DNA from: Rugamonas violacea
GTDB taxonomy: Bacteria; Pseudomonadota; Gammaproteobacteria; Burkholderiales; Burkholderiaceae_D
Assembly: GCF_016461825.1 (NCBI RefSeq)
Contig: NZ_JAEMNU010000083.1
Coordinates: forward strand, 1 to 64,000
Direction of reading: 5' to 3'
DNA: 64,000 bases
A program made the position numbers and the translations under genes. Shown one piece after another: positions 16,159 to 25,876 of the stretch (the first letter of the stretch is position 1; the number at the start of each line of letters is the position of its first letter). The notes beneath the pieces were generated by a model. The model made no database searches. It was given only the letters and a program-made list of their open reading frames with translations, and had not been told where the DNA came from.

Positions 16159-17106
16159 TTATTGGCCGAACAGCTCCTCGCGCGTGACGGTGGCCGTGCC
16201 CAGCTTGCCGACCACGATGCCGCCGGCGCGGTTGGCCGTCTTGACCGCCTCGTTCCAGCTACGCCCGGCGCCCAGCATGGCGGCCATGGTGGCGATCACC
16301 GTGTCGCCGGCGCCGGAGACGTCGAACACTTCGCGCGCGGCGGCCGGCATGTTGATGTTCTCGTTCTCGGTGTACAGGGTCATGCCCTCCTCCGAACGGG
16401 TCAGCAACAGCGCGTCGAGCCGCAGCTCGCGGCGCATCTGCTGCGCCTTGGCGGTCAGCTGTTCCTCGCTGTTCCAGTGGCCGACGATGCGGCGCATCTC
16501 CGACTTGTTCGGTGTCAGCACGGTGGCGCCGGCGTAGCGGCCGAAGTCGTCGCCCTTCGGGTCGACCATCACCACCTTGCCGGCGGCGCGCGCCGAGGCG
16601 ATCATGTCGGCCACGTTGACCAGGCTGCCCTTGGCATAGTCCGACAGCACGATCACGTCGTAGTCCGGCAGCAGCGCCTTGAACTGCATCAGCTTGTCGC
16701 GCAACACGGTGTCGGTCGGCGCCTCTTCGAAGTCGATGCGCAGCATCTGCTGCTGGCGGCCGATGACCCTCAGCTTGATGATGGTGGAGATCGCCTCGTC
16801 GCGCTTCAGGTAGCTGTGGATGCCGCCGGCGGCGAGCAGCTGCTCGACCTCGCTGCCGGCTTCGTCGTTGCCGACCACGCCGAGCAGGCCGGCGTGGGCA
16901 CCCAGCGCGGCGGCGTTGCGCGCCACGTTGGCGGCGCCGCCCAGGCGCGCTTCACGCTTCTCGATGCGCACGATCGGCACCGGCGCCTCGGGCGAGATGC
17001 GGGCCACCTCGCCGAACCAGTAGCGGTCCAGCATGACGTCGCCGACCACCAGGATGCGCACCTGGTCCAGCGCCGGCGCGACGAATTGAGTCAGGGTATT
17101 GGGCAT
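16159..17106 (-). CDS. rfaE1: D-glycero-beta-D-manno-heptose-7-phosphate kinase
   Basis: A 315-residue PfkB/ribokinase-family enzyme that phosphorylates D-glycero-D-manno-heptose 7-phosphate at position 1 in the ADP-heptose pathway for LPS inner core. Visible motifs are VVGDVMLDRYWFGEV, the substrate loop LGGAANVARNAAALG, and the C-terminal DVSGAGDTVIA with the catalytic Asp. Length fits the stand-alone kinase; the cytidylyltransferase half of E. coli HldE is absent and must be encoded elsewhere as rfaE2. It begins 9 bp after ugd, so the two sugar-nucleotide genes are co-transcribed. Confidence 0.93.
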   Translation of the reverse strand: MPNTLTQFVAPALDQVRILVVGDVMLDRYWFGEVARISPEAPVPIVRIEKREARLGGAANVARNAAALGAHAGLLGVVGNDEAGSEVEQLLAAGGIHSYLKRDEAISTIIKLRVIGRQQQMLRIDFEEAPTDTVLRDKLMQFKALLPDYDVIVLSDYAKGSLVNVADMIASARAAGKVVMVDPKGDDFGRYAGATVLTPNKSEMRRIVGHWNSEEQLTAKAQQMRRELRLDALLLTRSEEGMTLYTENENINMPAAAREVFDVSGAGDTVIATMAAMLGAGRSWNEAVKTANRAGGIVVGKLGTATVTREELFGQ

Positions 17107-17115
17107 GGCGTCCTC

Positions 17116-18483
17116 TCAGCTGCGGGTCAGCACGGAACGGCCGATACCGTGGTACTCGAAACCCGCCTCGGCCATCACCTGCGGCTCGAACAGGTTGCGG
17201 CCGTCGAAGATGACGGCATTGTTCAGCGTCGCCTTGATGCGGTCGAAGTCCGGGCTGCGGAAGGCCTTCCACTCGGTGACGATGACCAGCGCGTCGGCGC
17301 CGGTCAGGGTGTCCATCGGGCTGCTGGCGAAGCGGATGCGGGCCAGTTGTTCGGCGTTGAAATCGAGCGCCAGCACGCGCTTGGCCTCGGCCATGGCGAC
17401 CGGGTCGTACACGGCGACACTGGCGCCGCCGTCGAGCAGCTGCTTGAGCAGCACGCGGGCCGGCGCCTCGCGCATGTCGTCGGTGTTCGGCTTGAAGGCC
17501 AGACCCCAGACGGCGAAGTGCTTGCCGCTCAAATCGTCGCCGAAGCGCTTGGCCACCTTCTGGCCCAGCACCAGCTTCTGCTTGTCGTTGACCGCCTCGA
17601 CGGCGCGCAGGATCAGCAGGTCCTGGTCGTACTGGCGCGCGGTGCGTTCGAGCGCCTGCACGTCTTTCGGGAAGCAGGAGCCGCCGTAGCCGGCGCCGGC
17701 GTAGAGGAAGCTGTGGCCGATGCGCGGGTCGGAGCCGATGCCGTGGCGGACCGCCTCGATGTCGGCGCCGACCTGGTCGGCCAGGTTGGCCAGCTCGTTC
17801 ATGAAGGAGATGCGGGTGGCCAGCATGGCGTTGGCGGCGTACTTGGTGAACTCGGCCGAGCGCACGTCCATCCAGAAGGTGCGCTCGTGGTTGCGGTTGA
17901 AGGGCATGTACAGCTTCTTCATCAGGCCATGGGCGCGCGAGCCCTCGGCGCTGCTGTCGCAGCCGATGACGATGCGGTCGGGCCGCATGAAGTCCTCGAC
18001 CGCCGCGCCTTCCTTGAGGAACTCGGGATTCGACACGACGGAGAACTTGGCGCCCTCGGCGCGGGCGTCGAGCTGGGCCTGCACGGCGGCCTTGACGCGG
18101 TCGGCCGTGCCGACCGGCACGGTGGACTTGTCGACGATAACCTTGAACTCGGTCATGTGTTGGCCGATGCTCTTGGCGGCGGCCAGCACGTATTGCAGGT
18201 CGGCCGAGCCGTCCTCGTCGGGCGGCGTGCCGACGGCGATGAACTGCAGGGTGCCGTGCGCCACCGAGGCGGCGATGTCGGTGGAGAACTGCAGGCGGCC
18301 GGCGGCGCGGTTGCGCGCGACGACTTCCTCCAGGCCCGGCTCGTGGATCGGGATGCCGCCGGCGTTGAGCATGGCGATTTTCTTCGCGTCGACGTCGAGG
18401 CAGAAGACGTCGTTGCCCAGCTCGGCCAGGCAGGCGCCGGTCACCAGGCCTACATAGCCGGTGCCAATAATGGTGATTTTCAT
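17116..18483 (-). CDS. ugd: UDP-glucose 6-dehydrogenase
   Basis: A 455-residue enzyme that oxidises UDP-glucose to UDP-glucuronate with NAD, for capsule, exopolysaccharide or lipid A modification. It starts with the Rossmann motif [12 protein letters not shown], and the catalytic Cys is in [14 protein letters not shown]. The C-terminal UDP-binding domain is complete. The start at 18481-18483 places the Rossmann strand at the N-terminus as is normal; the longer frame adds an unrelated repeat-derived peptide. It is followed closely by rfaE1. Upstream lies a 170-bp repeat element separating it from lapB. Confidence 0.95.
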   Translation of the reverse strand: MKITIIGTGYVGLVTGACLAELGNDVFCLDVDAKKIAMLNAGGIPIHEPGLEEVVARNRAAGRLQFSTDIAASVAHGTLQFIAVGTPPDEDGSADLQYVLAAAKSIGQHMTEFKVIVDKSTVPVGTADRVKAAVQAQLDARAEGAKFSVVSNPEFLKEGAAVEDFMRPDRIVIGCDSSAEGSRAHGLMKKLYMPFNRNHERTFWMDVRSAEFTKYAANAMLATRISFMNELANLADQVGADIEAVRHGIGSDPRIGHSFLYAGAGYGGSCFPKDVQALERTARQYDQDLLILRAVEAVNDKQKLVLGQKVAKRFGDDLSGKHFAVWGLAFKPNTDDMREAPARVLLKQLLDGGASVAVYDPVAMAEAKRVLALDFNAEQLARIRFASSPMDTLTGADALVIVTEWKAFRSPDFDRIKATLNNAVIFDGRNLFEPQVMAEAGFEYHGIGRSVLTRS

Positions 18484-18521
18484 AGAGGTTCCGCCTTCAC
18501 TTAAAGTTGACTGCAGACCGA

Positions 18522-18692
18522 CGTCGTTCCGCATCGGCGGACCGCCGCGCACGCGGGAACCCATACAGAACATGGCTTCCCGCCGACGTCAGCATGGGCG
18601 CTAACGTGGCGCAGTACAGGCATGCCCCGTCACATCCGGCCGGCGGGGCATGGCTTCCCGCCTGCGCGGCGGTCCGCCGATGCGGAACGACG
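18522..18692. repeat. REP-like inverted-repeat element
   Basis: Two perfectly complementary 29-bp arms (18522-18550 and 18664-18692) frame a core with CCCGCC/GCGGG-type sub-repeats. The right arm is repeated almost whole at 59754-59781. It fills the gap between lapB and ugd. Confidence 0.85.
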
Positions 18693-18704
18693 GCTACGGT
18701 CCGC

Positions 18705-19880
18705 TTAATTCATTACATTCAATTCTTCGGTGCGCCGTGGCGGGTAGGTCTCCCAGCGGCTGCAACCGGGGCACTGCCAATAGAACTGGCGCGCCTTGAA
18801 GCCGCAGTGGCTGCACTGGTAACGCGCCAACTTCTGCGTGTAACCGTGCACCAGGTTCTTCACCATCGACAGCTCGGACACCAACGCCGCCGGCGCGTCC
18901 ATCAGACGCGCCTCGAGCAGCTTGTCGAGGCCGAGCAGGGTCGGCGTGCGGCGCAGCTCGGCGCTGACCAACTGTTTGGCCGCCTCGACGCCGTCCAGCT
19001 CCAGCACGGCCTTGAAGACCACCTCGATCAGGTCGATCGACGAGGCCTGCTCCAGATACGATTTGAGCAGGTTGACGCCCTCCTGCGGCCGGCCGACCTT
19101 GCGGTAGCCGTCCATCAGGCGCTGCGCCACCAGGGCCACGTGCGGCACGCTCTGTTGCTCGACGCGGCGCCAGCTCAACAGCGCGCCCTCGACGTCGCCC
19201 TGGGCCAGCTGGGCGTCGCCCACCAGCATCGTCGCGCGCACGTTGGTGCGGTCGATCTGCAGCGACTTCTCCAGCAGCGGCAAGGCGTCCTCGGGATGCA
19301 GGTGGACTAGCGCGTCCTGCGCCAGCTCGCAATAAAACTGCGCCACTTCCTTCTGCCGCGAGCCGGCGCCGGCCTCCTGCAGGCCCAGCGCCGCCTCGAT
19401 GGCGCGCGGCCATTCCTTCTCGCGCTGGAAGATCTCCAGCAGCGCGCGGCGCGCCTGCACCGCGTACTGGCTGCCGGTCAGGCGGTTGAAGGTCTCCTCG
19501 GCGCGGTCGAGCAGGCCGGCCTTCAGGTAATCCATGCCCAGCTCGTACTCGGCGTGCTCCTTCTGCTCCTGCGGCAGGTCGGGGCGCGACAACAGGTTCT
19601 GGTGGACGCGGATGGCGCGCTCGGTCTCGCCGCGGCGGCGGAACAGGTTGCCCAGCGCGAAGTGCATATCGGCCGTCTCCGGGTCCAGCTTGACGATCTC
19701 GATGAAGGCGTCGATGGCCTTGTCGGGCTGCTCGTTGAGGAGGAAGTTCAAGCCCTTGAAATAGCCGCGCGGCAGGGTGCGCGACTCGGCGACCAGTTGG
19801 CGGATGTCGACCCGCGCAGCGATCCAGCCCAGTCCGAAAAAGACCGGGATACCCAATAACCACCAGAGTTCAAATTCCAT
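18705..19880 (-). CDS. lapB: LapB (YciM), LPS assembly regulator with TPRs
   Basis: A 391-residue inner-membrane protein that controls LpxC turnover with FtsH. An N-terminal helix (WWLLGIPVFFGLGWIAA) is followed by tandem TPR repeats through about residue 340 and a C-terminal rubredoxin-like zinc ribbon with two CxxC pairs (YQCSHCGF and WQCPGCSRW). Length and order match E. coli LapB. It lies 36 bp after lapA, as in most gamma- and betaproteobacteria, and follows rpsA-ihfB-lapA in the same direction. Confidence 0.95.
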   Translation of the reverse strand: MEFELWWLLGIPVFFGLGWIAARVDIRQLVAESRTLPRGYFKGLNFLLNEQPDKAIDAFIEIVKLDPETADMHFALGNLFRRRGETERAIRVHQNLLSRPDLPQEQKEHAEYELGMDYLKAGLLDRAEETFNRLTGSQYAVQARRALLEIFQREKEWPRAIEAALGLQEAGAGSRQKEVAQFYCELAQDALVHLHPEDALPLLEKSLQIDRTNVRATMLVGDAQLAQGDVEGALLSWRRVEQQSVPHVALVAQRLMDGYRKVGRPQEGVNLLKSYLEQASSIDLIEVVFKAVLELDGVEAAKQLVSAELRRTPTLLGLDKLLEARLMDAPAALVSELSMVKNLVHGYTQKLARYQCSHCGFKARQFYWQCPGCSRWETYPPRRTEELNVMN

Positions 19881-19916
19881 GCTGTGTTTGTTGTTGTTGT
19901 TGGCTTGCGGGCGGCA

Positions 19917-20222
19917 TTACTGCTGCGTGTTGACGCTGTCCGGCTGCGGCGGGGTGCTGCCCTGCTGCGCCGACGATTGCAGCGTGTGGATGGTGGATTT
20001 TTGTTTGTTCGCTTCGCGCCGGTGGCGGAACACGGTGGGCGTCAGCGCCAGCACGCCGAGGGCGGCGCCGGCCGCGAAGAAGCCCAGCAGCAGCAGCACC
20101 AGGGGGCCGCGTAGTTCATAGTTGAGGAAAAAGCGCAGATCGACTTCCTGCGTGTTTTTCAATGCAAAACCAAAAAACAAAACGAAGAGAACACATCCAA
20201 CGATAGTGGAAAGAAATTTCAT
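19917..20222 (-). CDS. lapA: LapA (YciS) small inner-membrane protein
   Basis: A 101-residue protein with two membrane helices (STIVGCVLFVLFFGFAL and LVLLLLGFFAAGAALGVLAL) and a polar Gln/Ser-rich tail, the normal LapA (DUF1049) layout. The NTQEVDLRFF segment between the helices is conserved in the family. LapA and LapB are usually encoded together and act in the LPS assembly control complex. It follows ihfB after a strong terminator hairpin, so expression may depend on read-through or on a promoter in the 142-bp gap. Confidence 0.92.
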   Translation of the reverse strand: MKFLSTIVGCVLFVLFFGFALKNTQEVDLRFFLNYELRGPLVLLLLGFFAAGAALGVLALTPTVFRHRREANKQKSTIHTLQSSAQQGSTPPQPDSVNTQQ

Positions 20223-20308
20223 CTGCTTGGTTCCTGTTCTGTCTGTATTTCAGTGTGCGCCAGTGTCGCACAAGAAAGCAAATACTTCAAAAAATTCCCG
20301 ACGGGAAC

Positions 20309-20343
20309 AAAAAAAAGCGGCATCCAGGGACGCCGCTTTTTTA
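20309..20343 (-). terminator. Hairpin terminator after ihfB
   Basis: An AAAGCGGC/GCCGCTTT stem with a 10-base loop, flanked by A and T tracts on both sides, lies just past the ihfB stop. It could work in both directions. Confidence 0.8.
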
Positions 20344-20364
20344 CATCCATCGGTGGTAGACGCT

Positions 20365-20670
20365 TCAGTCCTCGATGATCGGTTGCCCGACCATCGCGTC
20401 GACCCGCTCGCGCAATTGCTTGCCCGGCTTGAAGTGCGGCACCCGTTTTTCCGGCACCATCACCTTGTCGCCCGACTTCGGATTGCGTCCGATGCGTGGC
20501 GGCCGGCTATTCAGAGCAAAGCTGCCAAAACCGCGGATCTCGATGCGCTGACCGGTCGCCAGGGCGTTGGTCATCGCGTCGAGAATCGTCTTGACGGCGT
20601 ACTCCGCATCCTTGGCCACCAGCTGAGAATAGCGCTCAGCCAGGCGGTTGATCAACTCGGACTTGGTCAT
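20365..20670 (-). CDS. ihfB: Integration host factor beta subunit
   Basis: A 101-residue HU/IHF-family protein that bends DNA as a heterodimer with IHF alpha. The sequence begins [14 protein letters not shown] and contains the beta-arm core [20 protein letters not shown] with the intercalating Pro, then [16 protein letters not shown]. This pattern identifies the beta subunit rather than HU. It lies 16 bp after rpsA, the conserved arrangement. IHF is a global regulator and can also assist sigma54 promoters and recombination. Confidence 0.96.
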   Translation of the reverse strand: MTKSELINRLAERYSQLVAKDAEYAVKTILDAMTNALATGQRIEIRGFGSFALNSRPPRIGRNPKSGDKVMVPEKRVPHFKPGKQLRERVDAMVGQPIIED

Positions 20671-20686
20671 CTACGCAGTACCGATA

Positions 20687-22387
20687 TTAGTTCTTGTTGT
20701 CGAACTTGGCTTTCAACAGCGCGCCCAGGCTGGTGGTGCCCGAAGCTGCGTTGTTGTCGGTGGCGGCCATTTTCTGCATCGCTTCCTGGGTCTCGACGTT
20801 GTCTTTCGCTTTGATCGACAGCTGGATGCTGCGAGCTTTGCGGTCGATGTTGATGACCAGGGCTTCGACGGAGTCGCCGACTTTCAGGTGCGTGCCGGCA
20901 TCTTCCACGCGGTCGCGGGAGATTTCGGAAGCGCGCAGGTAGCCTTCGACTTCTTCGGACAGTTGGATGACCGCGCCTTTTGGCTCGACCGACTTGACGA
21001 TACCCGTGACCAGGGCGCCTTTGTCGTTCATCGCTGCGAAGTTGTTGAACGGGTCGCCTTCGAGCTGTTTAACGCCCAGGGAAACGCGCTCACGCTCGAC
21101 GTCGATGGCCAGAACGATGGCTTCCAGTTCGTCACCTTTCTTGAAGCGACGCACGGCTTCTTCGCCGGTTTCGGTCCACGACAGGTCGGACAGGTGAACC
21201 AGGCCGTCGATGTTGCCGGCCAGGCCGATGAAGACGCCGAAGTCGGTGATCGATTTGATCGCGCCGCGGACTTTATCGCCCTTCTTGTGGGTGACGCCGA
21301 AGTCGTCCCATGGGTTCGCTTTGCACTGTTTCATGCCCAGCGAGATACGGCGACGCTCTTCGTCGATCTCCAGAACCATCACTTCTACTTCGTCGCCCAG
21401 TTGGACAACTTTGTTCGGAGCGACGTTTTTGTTGGTCCAATCCATTTCGGAAACGTGGACCAGACCTTCGATACCCTGCTCGACTTCAACGAAGGCGCCG
21501 TAGTCGGTCAGGTTGGTGACTTTGCCGAACAGACGGGTGCTTTGTGGGTAACGACGGGACAGACCGGTCCAAGGATCGTCGCCCAGTTGTTTCACGCCCA
21601 GCGAAACACGGTTTTTCTCTTGATCGTATTTCAGGACTTTGGCGGTGATTTCTTGGCCGACGGTCAGCACTTCCGACGGGTGACGCACACGACGCCATGC
21701 CAGATCGGTGATGTGCAGCAGGCCATCGATGCCGCCCAGGTCGACGAAGGCGCCGTAGTCGGTGATGTTTTTGACGACGCCGGTCACGACCGTGCCTTCT
21801 TTCAGCGTTTCCATCAGTTTCTGACGCTCTTCGCCCATCGAAGCTTCGATGACGGCGCGACGCGACAGAACCACGTTGTTACGCTTGCGGTCCAGTTTGA
21901 TGACCTTGAATTCGAGGGTCTTGCCTTCGAACGGGGTGGTGTCCTTGACTGGACGGGTGTCGACCAGCGAACCCGGCAGGAAGGCGCGGATGCCGTTGGT
22001 CAGAACGGTCAGGCCGCCCTTGACTTTGCCATTGACGGTACCGACGACGATCTCGCCCGATTCCATGGCTTTTTCCAGTGCCAGCCACGAAGCCAGACGC
22101 TTGGCTTTGTCGCGCGACAGGATGGTATCGCCGAAACCGTTTTCGAGCGATTCGATGGCCACGGAAACGAAATCGCCAACTTTGACTTCCAGTTCGCCGT
22201 GGTCATTCTTGAATTCTTCAACAGGGATGAAAGCTTCCGATTTCAGACCAGCGTTAACGATCACGAAGTTGTGATCGAGACGCACGACTTCAGCGGAGAT
22301 AACTTCGCCGGAGCGCATATCTTGACGGGACAACGACTCTTCGAAGAGCGCTGCAAAACTTTCCATACCGGTGGTAGCTGTAGACAT
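20687..22387 (-). CDS. rpsA: 30S ribosomal protein S1
   Basis: A 566-residue protein with six S1 RNA-binding domains, for example [39 protein letters not shown] and [17 protein letters not shown]. It binds mRNA on the small ribosomal subunit and unfolds structured leaders. Length agrees with the usual 555-570 residues. The gene uses more A/T-ending codons than its neighbours, as highly expressed genes here do (compare ompA). It lies 207 bp after cmk; that gap probably holds its own promoter, and S1 often represses its own mRNA. Confidence 0.97.
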   Translation of the reverse strand: MSTATTGMESFAALFEESLSRQDMRSGEVISAEVVRLDHNFVIVNAGLKSEAFIPVEEFKNDHGELEVKVGDFVSVAIESLENGFGDTILSRDKAKRLASWLALEKAMESGEIVVGTVNGKVKGGLTVLTNGIRAFLPGSLVDTRPVKDTTPFEGKTLEFKVIKLDRKRNNVVLSRRAVIEASMGEERQKLMETLKEGTVVTGVVKNITDYGAFVDLGGIDGLLHITDLAWRRVRHPSEVLTVGQEITAKVLKYDQEKNRVSLGVKQLGDDPWTGLSRRYPQSTRLFGKVTNLTDYGAFVEVEQGIEGLVHVSEMDWTNKNVAPNKVVQLGDEVEVMVLEIDEERRRISLGMKQCKANPWDDFGVTHKKGDKVRGAIKSITDFGVFIGLAGNIDGLVHLSDLSWTETGEEAVRRFKKGDELEAIVLAIDVERERVSLGVKQLEGDPFNNFAAMNDKGALVTGIVKSVEPKGAVIQLSEEVEGYLRASEISRDRVEDAGTHLKVGDSVEALVINIDRKARSIQLSIKAKDNVETQEAMQKMAATDNNAASGTTSLGALLKAKFDNKN

Positions 22388-22594
22388 AGGGGTTCACACA
22401 TGGTTAGCCAGCAGAGTTCGCACAACGCGACTTAAACTGGGTTAGGGTTTTGACACACCCGTGACGAGCACAGGCCCGTCTTGGGCACCGCAAATGGTAC
22501 TGATACGTACCATTTTTACTGCTTTTTTGCTGATTTACTGCGTTTTTACTGCTGTTTTTTACCGCATTCACTGCTGAATTCTTTGCCGCGCAGC

Positions 22595-23266
22595 CTACGA
22601 TTTCATCGCCGCCGCATACCATTTGAGCACCTCGTCGACGGCTTCGTCGGCGCTCATATGCGAGGTATCGAGCACATGGGCGCCTTCTGCCGGAACCAGC
22701 GGGGCTATCGCCCGGTGCGTATCGCGATCGTCGCGCGCCTGCAAATCCATCAGAAGGTCTTCCATATTAGCAGGAATCCCCTTGTCAATCAATTGCTTAT
22801 ATCGACGTTCGGCGCGCGCCGCAACGCTGGCCGTCAAAAACACCTTCAACGGGGCGTGCGGAAAGATCACCGTGCCCATGTCGCGGCCGTCGGCGACCAG
22901 GCCGGGCGCCTTGCGAAAACCCAGTTGCAGGCCGATCAGGGCGTGGCGCACGGCCGGCAGGACGGCGATCTTCGAGGCGGTGTTGCCGACCAGCTCGGCG
23001 CGGATGGCTTCGCTGACGTTCTCGTGCGACAGGATGACGTCGCCGCCGGTGAAGCTGCACGGCAGGTGCTCGGCCAACTTGGCCAGCGCGTGCTCGTCGG
23101 CCAGGTCGGTGCCGCGGCGCAGCGCCGACAGCGCGGTCAGGCGGTACAGCGCGCCGGAGTCCAGGTAATGGAAGCCGAGCTTATCGGCGACGCGGTGCGC
23201 GACGGTGCCCTTGCCGGATGCGGTGGGGCCGTCGATGGCGATGACTGGGATAGAGTGGGTCGACAT
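22595..23266 (-). CDS. cmk: Cytidylate kinase
   Basis: A 223-residue enzyme that phosphorylates CMP and dCMP with ATP. The P-loop is [18 protein letters not shown]; the family segments [18 protein letters not shown] and [13 protein letters not shown] are present, and the LID region contains RAERRYKQL. Length matches bacterial Cmk. It sits between aroA and rpsA, the common order in beta- and gammaproteobacteria. A palindromic repeat lies in the 169-bp gap before it. Confidence 0.96.
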   Translation of the reverse strand: MSTHSIPVIAIDGPTASGKGTVAHRVADKLGFHYLDSGALYRLTALSALRRGTDLADEHALAKLAEHLPCSFTGGDVILSHENVSEAIRAELVGNTASKIAVLPAVRHALIGLQLGFRKAPGLVADGRDMGTVIFPHAPLKVFLTASVAARAERRYKQLIDKGIPANMEDLLMDLQARDDRDTHRAIAPLVPAEGAHVLDTSHMSADEAVDEVLKWYAAAMKS

Positions 23267-23348
23267 ATCAAAATTTCAGTGTTAATGGAAGACAATAGCA
23301 CGGCGGCGCGGCCGGCGGTCCGGCGGGCAAACCCAAGGGCGTGAACCT

Positions 23349-23375
23349 GGGGACGGACCCGCCGGGTCCGTCCCC
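23349..23375. repeat. 27-bp palindrome, GGGG-CGGACCC family
   Basis: Two perfect 12-bp arms (GGGGACGGACCC and its complement) are separated by GCC. It lies between aroA and cmk. A close relative is at 36128-36155. Confidence 0.85.
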
Positions 23376-23435
23376 GGCATCTGCCGCTGGGTCAAGCCTT
23401 TGCCCCCGGGTCCGCCCTTTGCCGCCGGGTCTGGC

Positions 23436-24794
23436 TTAGATCAGCCGGTCGTGGGCGATCGCGGCGAAGGCGGCGAAATAGTCCGGGAAAGTCTTGGCGA
23501 CGCATTTCGGATCGTTGATGCGCATGGTGTTGCCGCGCCGCGCCGCGCCGTCCAGCGAGGCCAGCGAGAAGCACATCGCCATGCGGTGGTCGTCGTAGGT
23601 GTCGATGGTGGCGGCGGCGATCAGCGCCGGCGGCGTCACGCGCAGGTAGTCGGCGCCCTCCTCCACCTCGGCGCCCAGCTTGCGCAGCTCGGTGGCCATG
23701 GCGGCGATGCGGTCGGTCTCCTTGACGCGCCAGCTGGCGATGTTGCGCAGGGTGCTGGTGCCGTCGGCGTACAACGCGGCGATGGCGATGGTCATGGCGG
23801 CGTCGGGGATGTGGTTGAAATCGGCGTCGATGGCTTTCAGCTTGCCGTTCGAGCTGGCCTCGATCCAGTTGTCGCCCATGGTGATGCTGGCGCCCATCAG
23901 CTCCAGCGCGGCGACGAAGCGCACATCGCCCTGGATGCTGTCGCGCCCCACGCCCTCGACCCGCACCGGACCGCCGGCGATGGCGCCGGCCGCCAGGAAG
24001 TAGGATGCCGACGAGGCGTCGCCCTCGACGTGGATGGTGCCCGGACTCTGGTACTGCTGGCCGGCCGGCACGGTGAACGACTGCCAGCCGTCCTGCTCGA
24101 CCCGCACGCCGAAGCGGCGCATCAGGTTCAGCGTGATTTCGATGTAGGGCTTGGAGATCAGTTCGCCGACCACGTCGATCGAAACGGCGTGCTCGCGCGC
24201 CATCAGCGGCGCCACCATCAGCAGCGCGGTGAGGAACTGGCTCGACACGTTGCCGCGCACCGACAGGCGCTCGGCCTTGAATTGGCCGCTGCGGATGTGC
24301 AGCGGCGGAAAGCCCGGCTGGCCGGTGTAGCCGATGTTGGCGCCGACCTCGTTGAGGGCGTCGACCAGGTCGCCGATCGGCCGCTCGTGCATGCGCGCCA
24401 CGCCGTGCAGCGTGTAGTCGCCGCCGATCACCGCCAGCGCCGCCGTCAGCGGACGGATCGCGGTGCCGGCGTTACCCATGAACAGGTCGGCCTTCTTGTT
24501 GGGGAACTCGCCGCCGCAGCCGCTGACATGGTGCACCTGGTGCAGCGTGTGCGGGTCCTGCTGCTCCTCCTGCTCCCACTGCACGCCGAGCGAGCGCAGC
24601 GCGCCCAGCATCACCAGCGTGTCGTCGGAGGCCAGCAGGTCGACGATCTTGGTCTTGCCCTTGGCCAGCGCGGCCAGCAGCAGGATGCGGTTGGAGATGC
24701 TCTTCGAGCCGGGCAGGCGCACCGTGCCCTGCACGTGCGTCACGGGAGGGAGATCGAGGTGATGCGGGTAGTGCTTCGGAGTGTGCTGCGTCAT
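23436..24794 (-). CDS. aroA: 3-phosphoshikimate 1-carboxyvinyltransferase (EPSP synthase)
   Basis: A 452-residue enzyme that joins phosphoenolpyruvate to shikimate 3-phosphate, the sixth step to chorismate. Motifs are [18 protein letters not shown] near the N-terminus, [15 protein letters not shown] (phosphoenolpyruvate loop), and DYLRV with [10 protein letters not shown] and [13 protein letters not shown] near the end. The Gly-Asn-Ala-Gly-Thr-Ala core is intact, with Ile where many class I enzymes have Met. The start at 24792-24794 follows AAAGGAAG. It is 13 bp after tyrA, in the aromatic operon. Confidence 0.96.
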   Translation of the reverse strand: MTQHTPKHYPHHLDLPPVTHVQGTVRLPGSKSISNRILLLAALAKGKTKIVDLLASDDTLVMLGALRSLGVQWEQEEQQDPHTLHQVHHVSGCGGEFPNKKADLFMGNAGTAIRPLTAALAVIGGDYTLHGVARMHERPIGDLVDALNEVGANIGYTGQPGFPPLHIRSGQFKAERLSVRGNVSSQFLTALLMVAPLMAREHAVSIDVVGELISKPYIEITLNLMRRFGVRVEQDGWQSFTVPAGQQYQSPGTIHVEGDASSASYFLAAGAIAGGPVRVEGVGRDSIQGDVRFVAALELMGASITMGDNWIEASSNGKLKAIDADFNHIPDAAMTIAIAALYADGTSTLRNIASWRVKETDRIAAMATELRKLGAEVEEGADYLRVTPPALIAAATIDTYDDHRMAMCFSLASLDGAARRGNTMRINDPKCVAKTFPDYFAAFAAIAHDRLI

Positions 24795-24807
24795 GCCGTA
24801 TCTTCCT

Positions 24808-25722
24808 TTATTCTGCTTGGTCGTTGGACTGCGGCGCTTCGGCCGCCTCGATCGCCTCGATCCACTGCTGGCGGGCGTGCTGGGCATTGCTATAAACGGC
24901 GGCCAGCGCGGCGCCGTCGCCGGCGGCCAGGCTGGCGCGCAGGCCGCTCAATTGTGCCATGTAGGCGTCCAGCTCGGCCAACAAGGCGGCCTGGTTGGCC
25001 AGGCTGATGTCGCGCCACATCTCCGGCGAGGAGCCGGCGATGCGGGTGAAGTCGCGGAAGCCGCTGGCGGCGTACTGGAACAGCAGGTCGGCGTGCGGCT
25101 TCTTGGCGATGTCGTCGACCAGGGCGTAGGCCAGCAGGTGCGGCAGGTGGCTGACCGCCGCGAACACCTTGTCGTGCTCCTGCGGCGTCAACTGGTGGAT
25201 GACGGCGCCGCAGGCACGCCAGGCGGCGGCGACGCGTTCGATGTCTTGCGCGCGGTTTTCCGCCAGCGGCGTCAACACCGTCTTCTTGCCCAGATAGAGG
25301 TGGTCGATGGCGGCGTCCGGTCCATTCGACTCGCGCCCGGCGATGGGGTGGCCGGGCACGAACTGGCCGACCTTGTCGCCCAGCGCGCGGCGCGCCGCCG
25401 CCACCACGTCGCCCTTGGTGCTGCCGGCGTCGGTCACCACCGTGCCGGGCCGGAGGTGCGGCCGCAGCGCGGCCAAAATGGACTCGGTCTGCGCCACCGG
25501 CGCGGCCAGCAGCACCAGCTCGGCGCCGGCCAGCGCGGCGGCCAGGTCGGTCGGCGCGTTGCCGCTGGCGACATCGATGATGCCCAGCGCGCGCGCCCGT
25601 TCCAGCGCGGCCGTCGAACGGCCGACGCCGACCACGCTGGCGACGGCGCCGGCCTTGCGCAGCGCCAGCGCGAAGGAGCCGCCGATCAGGCCGACGCCGC
25701 AAATGACGATCTTGTTCAACAC
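24808..25722 (-). CDS. tyrA: Prephenate dehydrogenase
   Basis: A 304-residue NAD(P)-dependent enzyme that turns prephenate into 4-hydroxyphenylpyruvate for tyrosine. The N-terminal Rossmann motif is [15 protein letters not shown]; the catalytic His region is [18 protein letters not shown], and the C-terminal helical domain contains [16 protein letters not shown]. There is no chorismate mutase or ACT domain, so it is the plain TyrA type. It precedes aroA by 13 bp. The 154-bp gap to pheA holds a REP-like element, in the place where some relatives carry a hisC copy (from memory). Confidence 0.95.
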   Translation of the reverse strand: MLNKIVICGVGLIGGSFALALRKAGAVASVVGVGRSTAALERARALGIIDVASGNAPTDLAAALAGAELVLLAAPVAQTESILAALRPHLRPGTVVTDAGSTKGDVVAAARRALGDKVGQFVPGHPIAGRESNGPDAAIDHLYLGKKTVLTPLAENRAQDIERVAAAWRACGAVIHQLTPQEHDKVFAAVSHLPHLLAYALVDDIAKKPHADLLFQYAASGFRDFTRIAGSSPEMWRDISLANQAALLAELDAYMAQLSGLRASLAAGDGAALAAVYSNAQHARQQWIEAIEAAEAPQSNDQAE

Positions 25723-25781
25723 GATATTTTCAATCCCGTTCGAGGTGGTCGTACTTCAGGGAGCTTCGAGCTTCCCGAATC

Positions 25782-25861
25782 CGTCATTCCCGCGCAGGCG
25801 GGAATCCATACTTCGCATGCAGTCCGGCGCGCCATGGGTTCCCGCCTGCGCGGGAACGACG
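25782..25861. repeat. REP-like element between pheA and tyrA
   Basis: An inverted pair: CGTCATTCCCGCGCAGGCGG at the left end and TTCCCGCCTGCGCGGGAACG at the right end, around a 40-bp variable middle. Related copies are at 40191-40267, 59702-59781 and 61601-61629. Confidence 0.85.
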
Positions 25862-25876
25862 GGGTTTTAGATGGGC

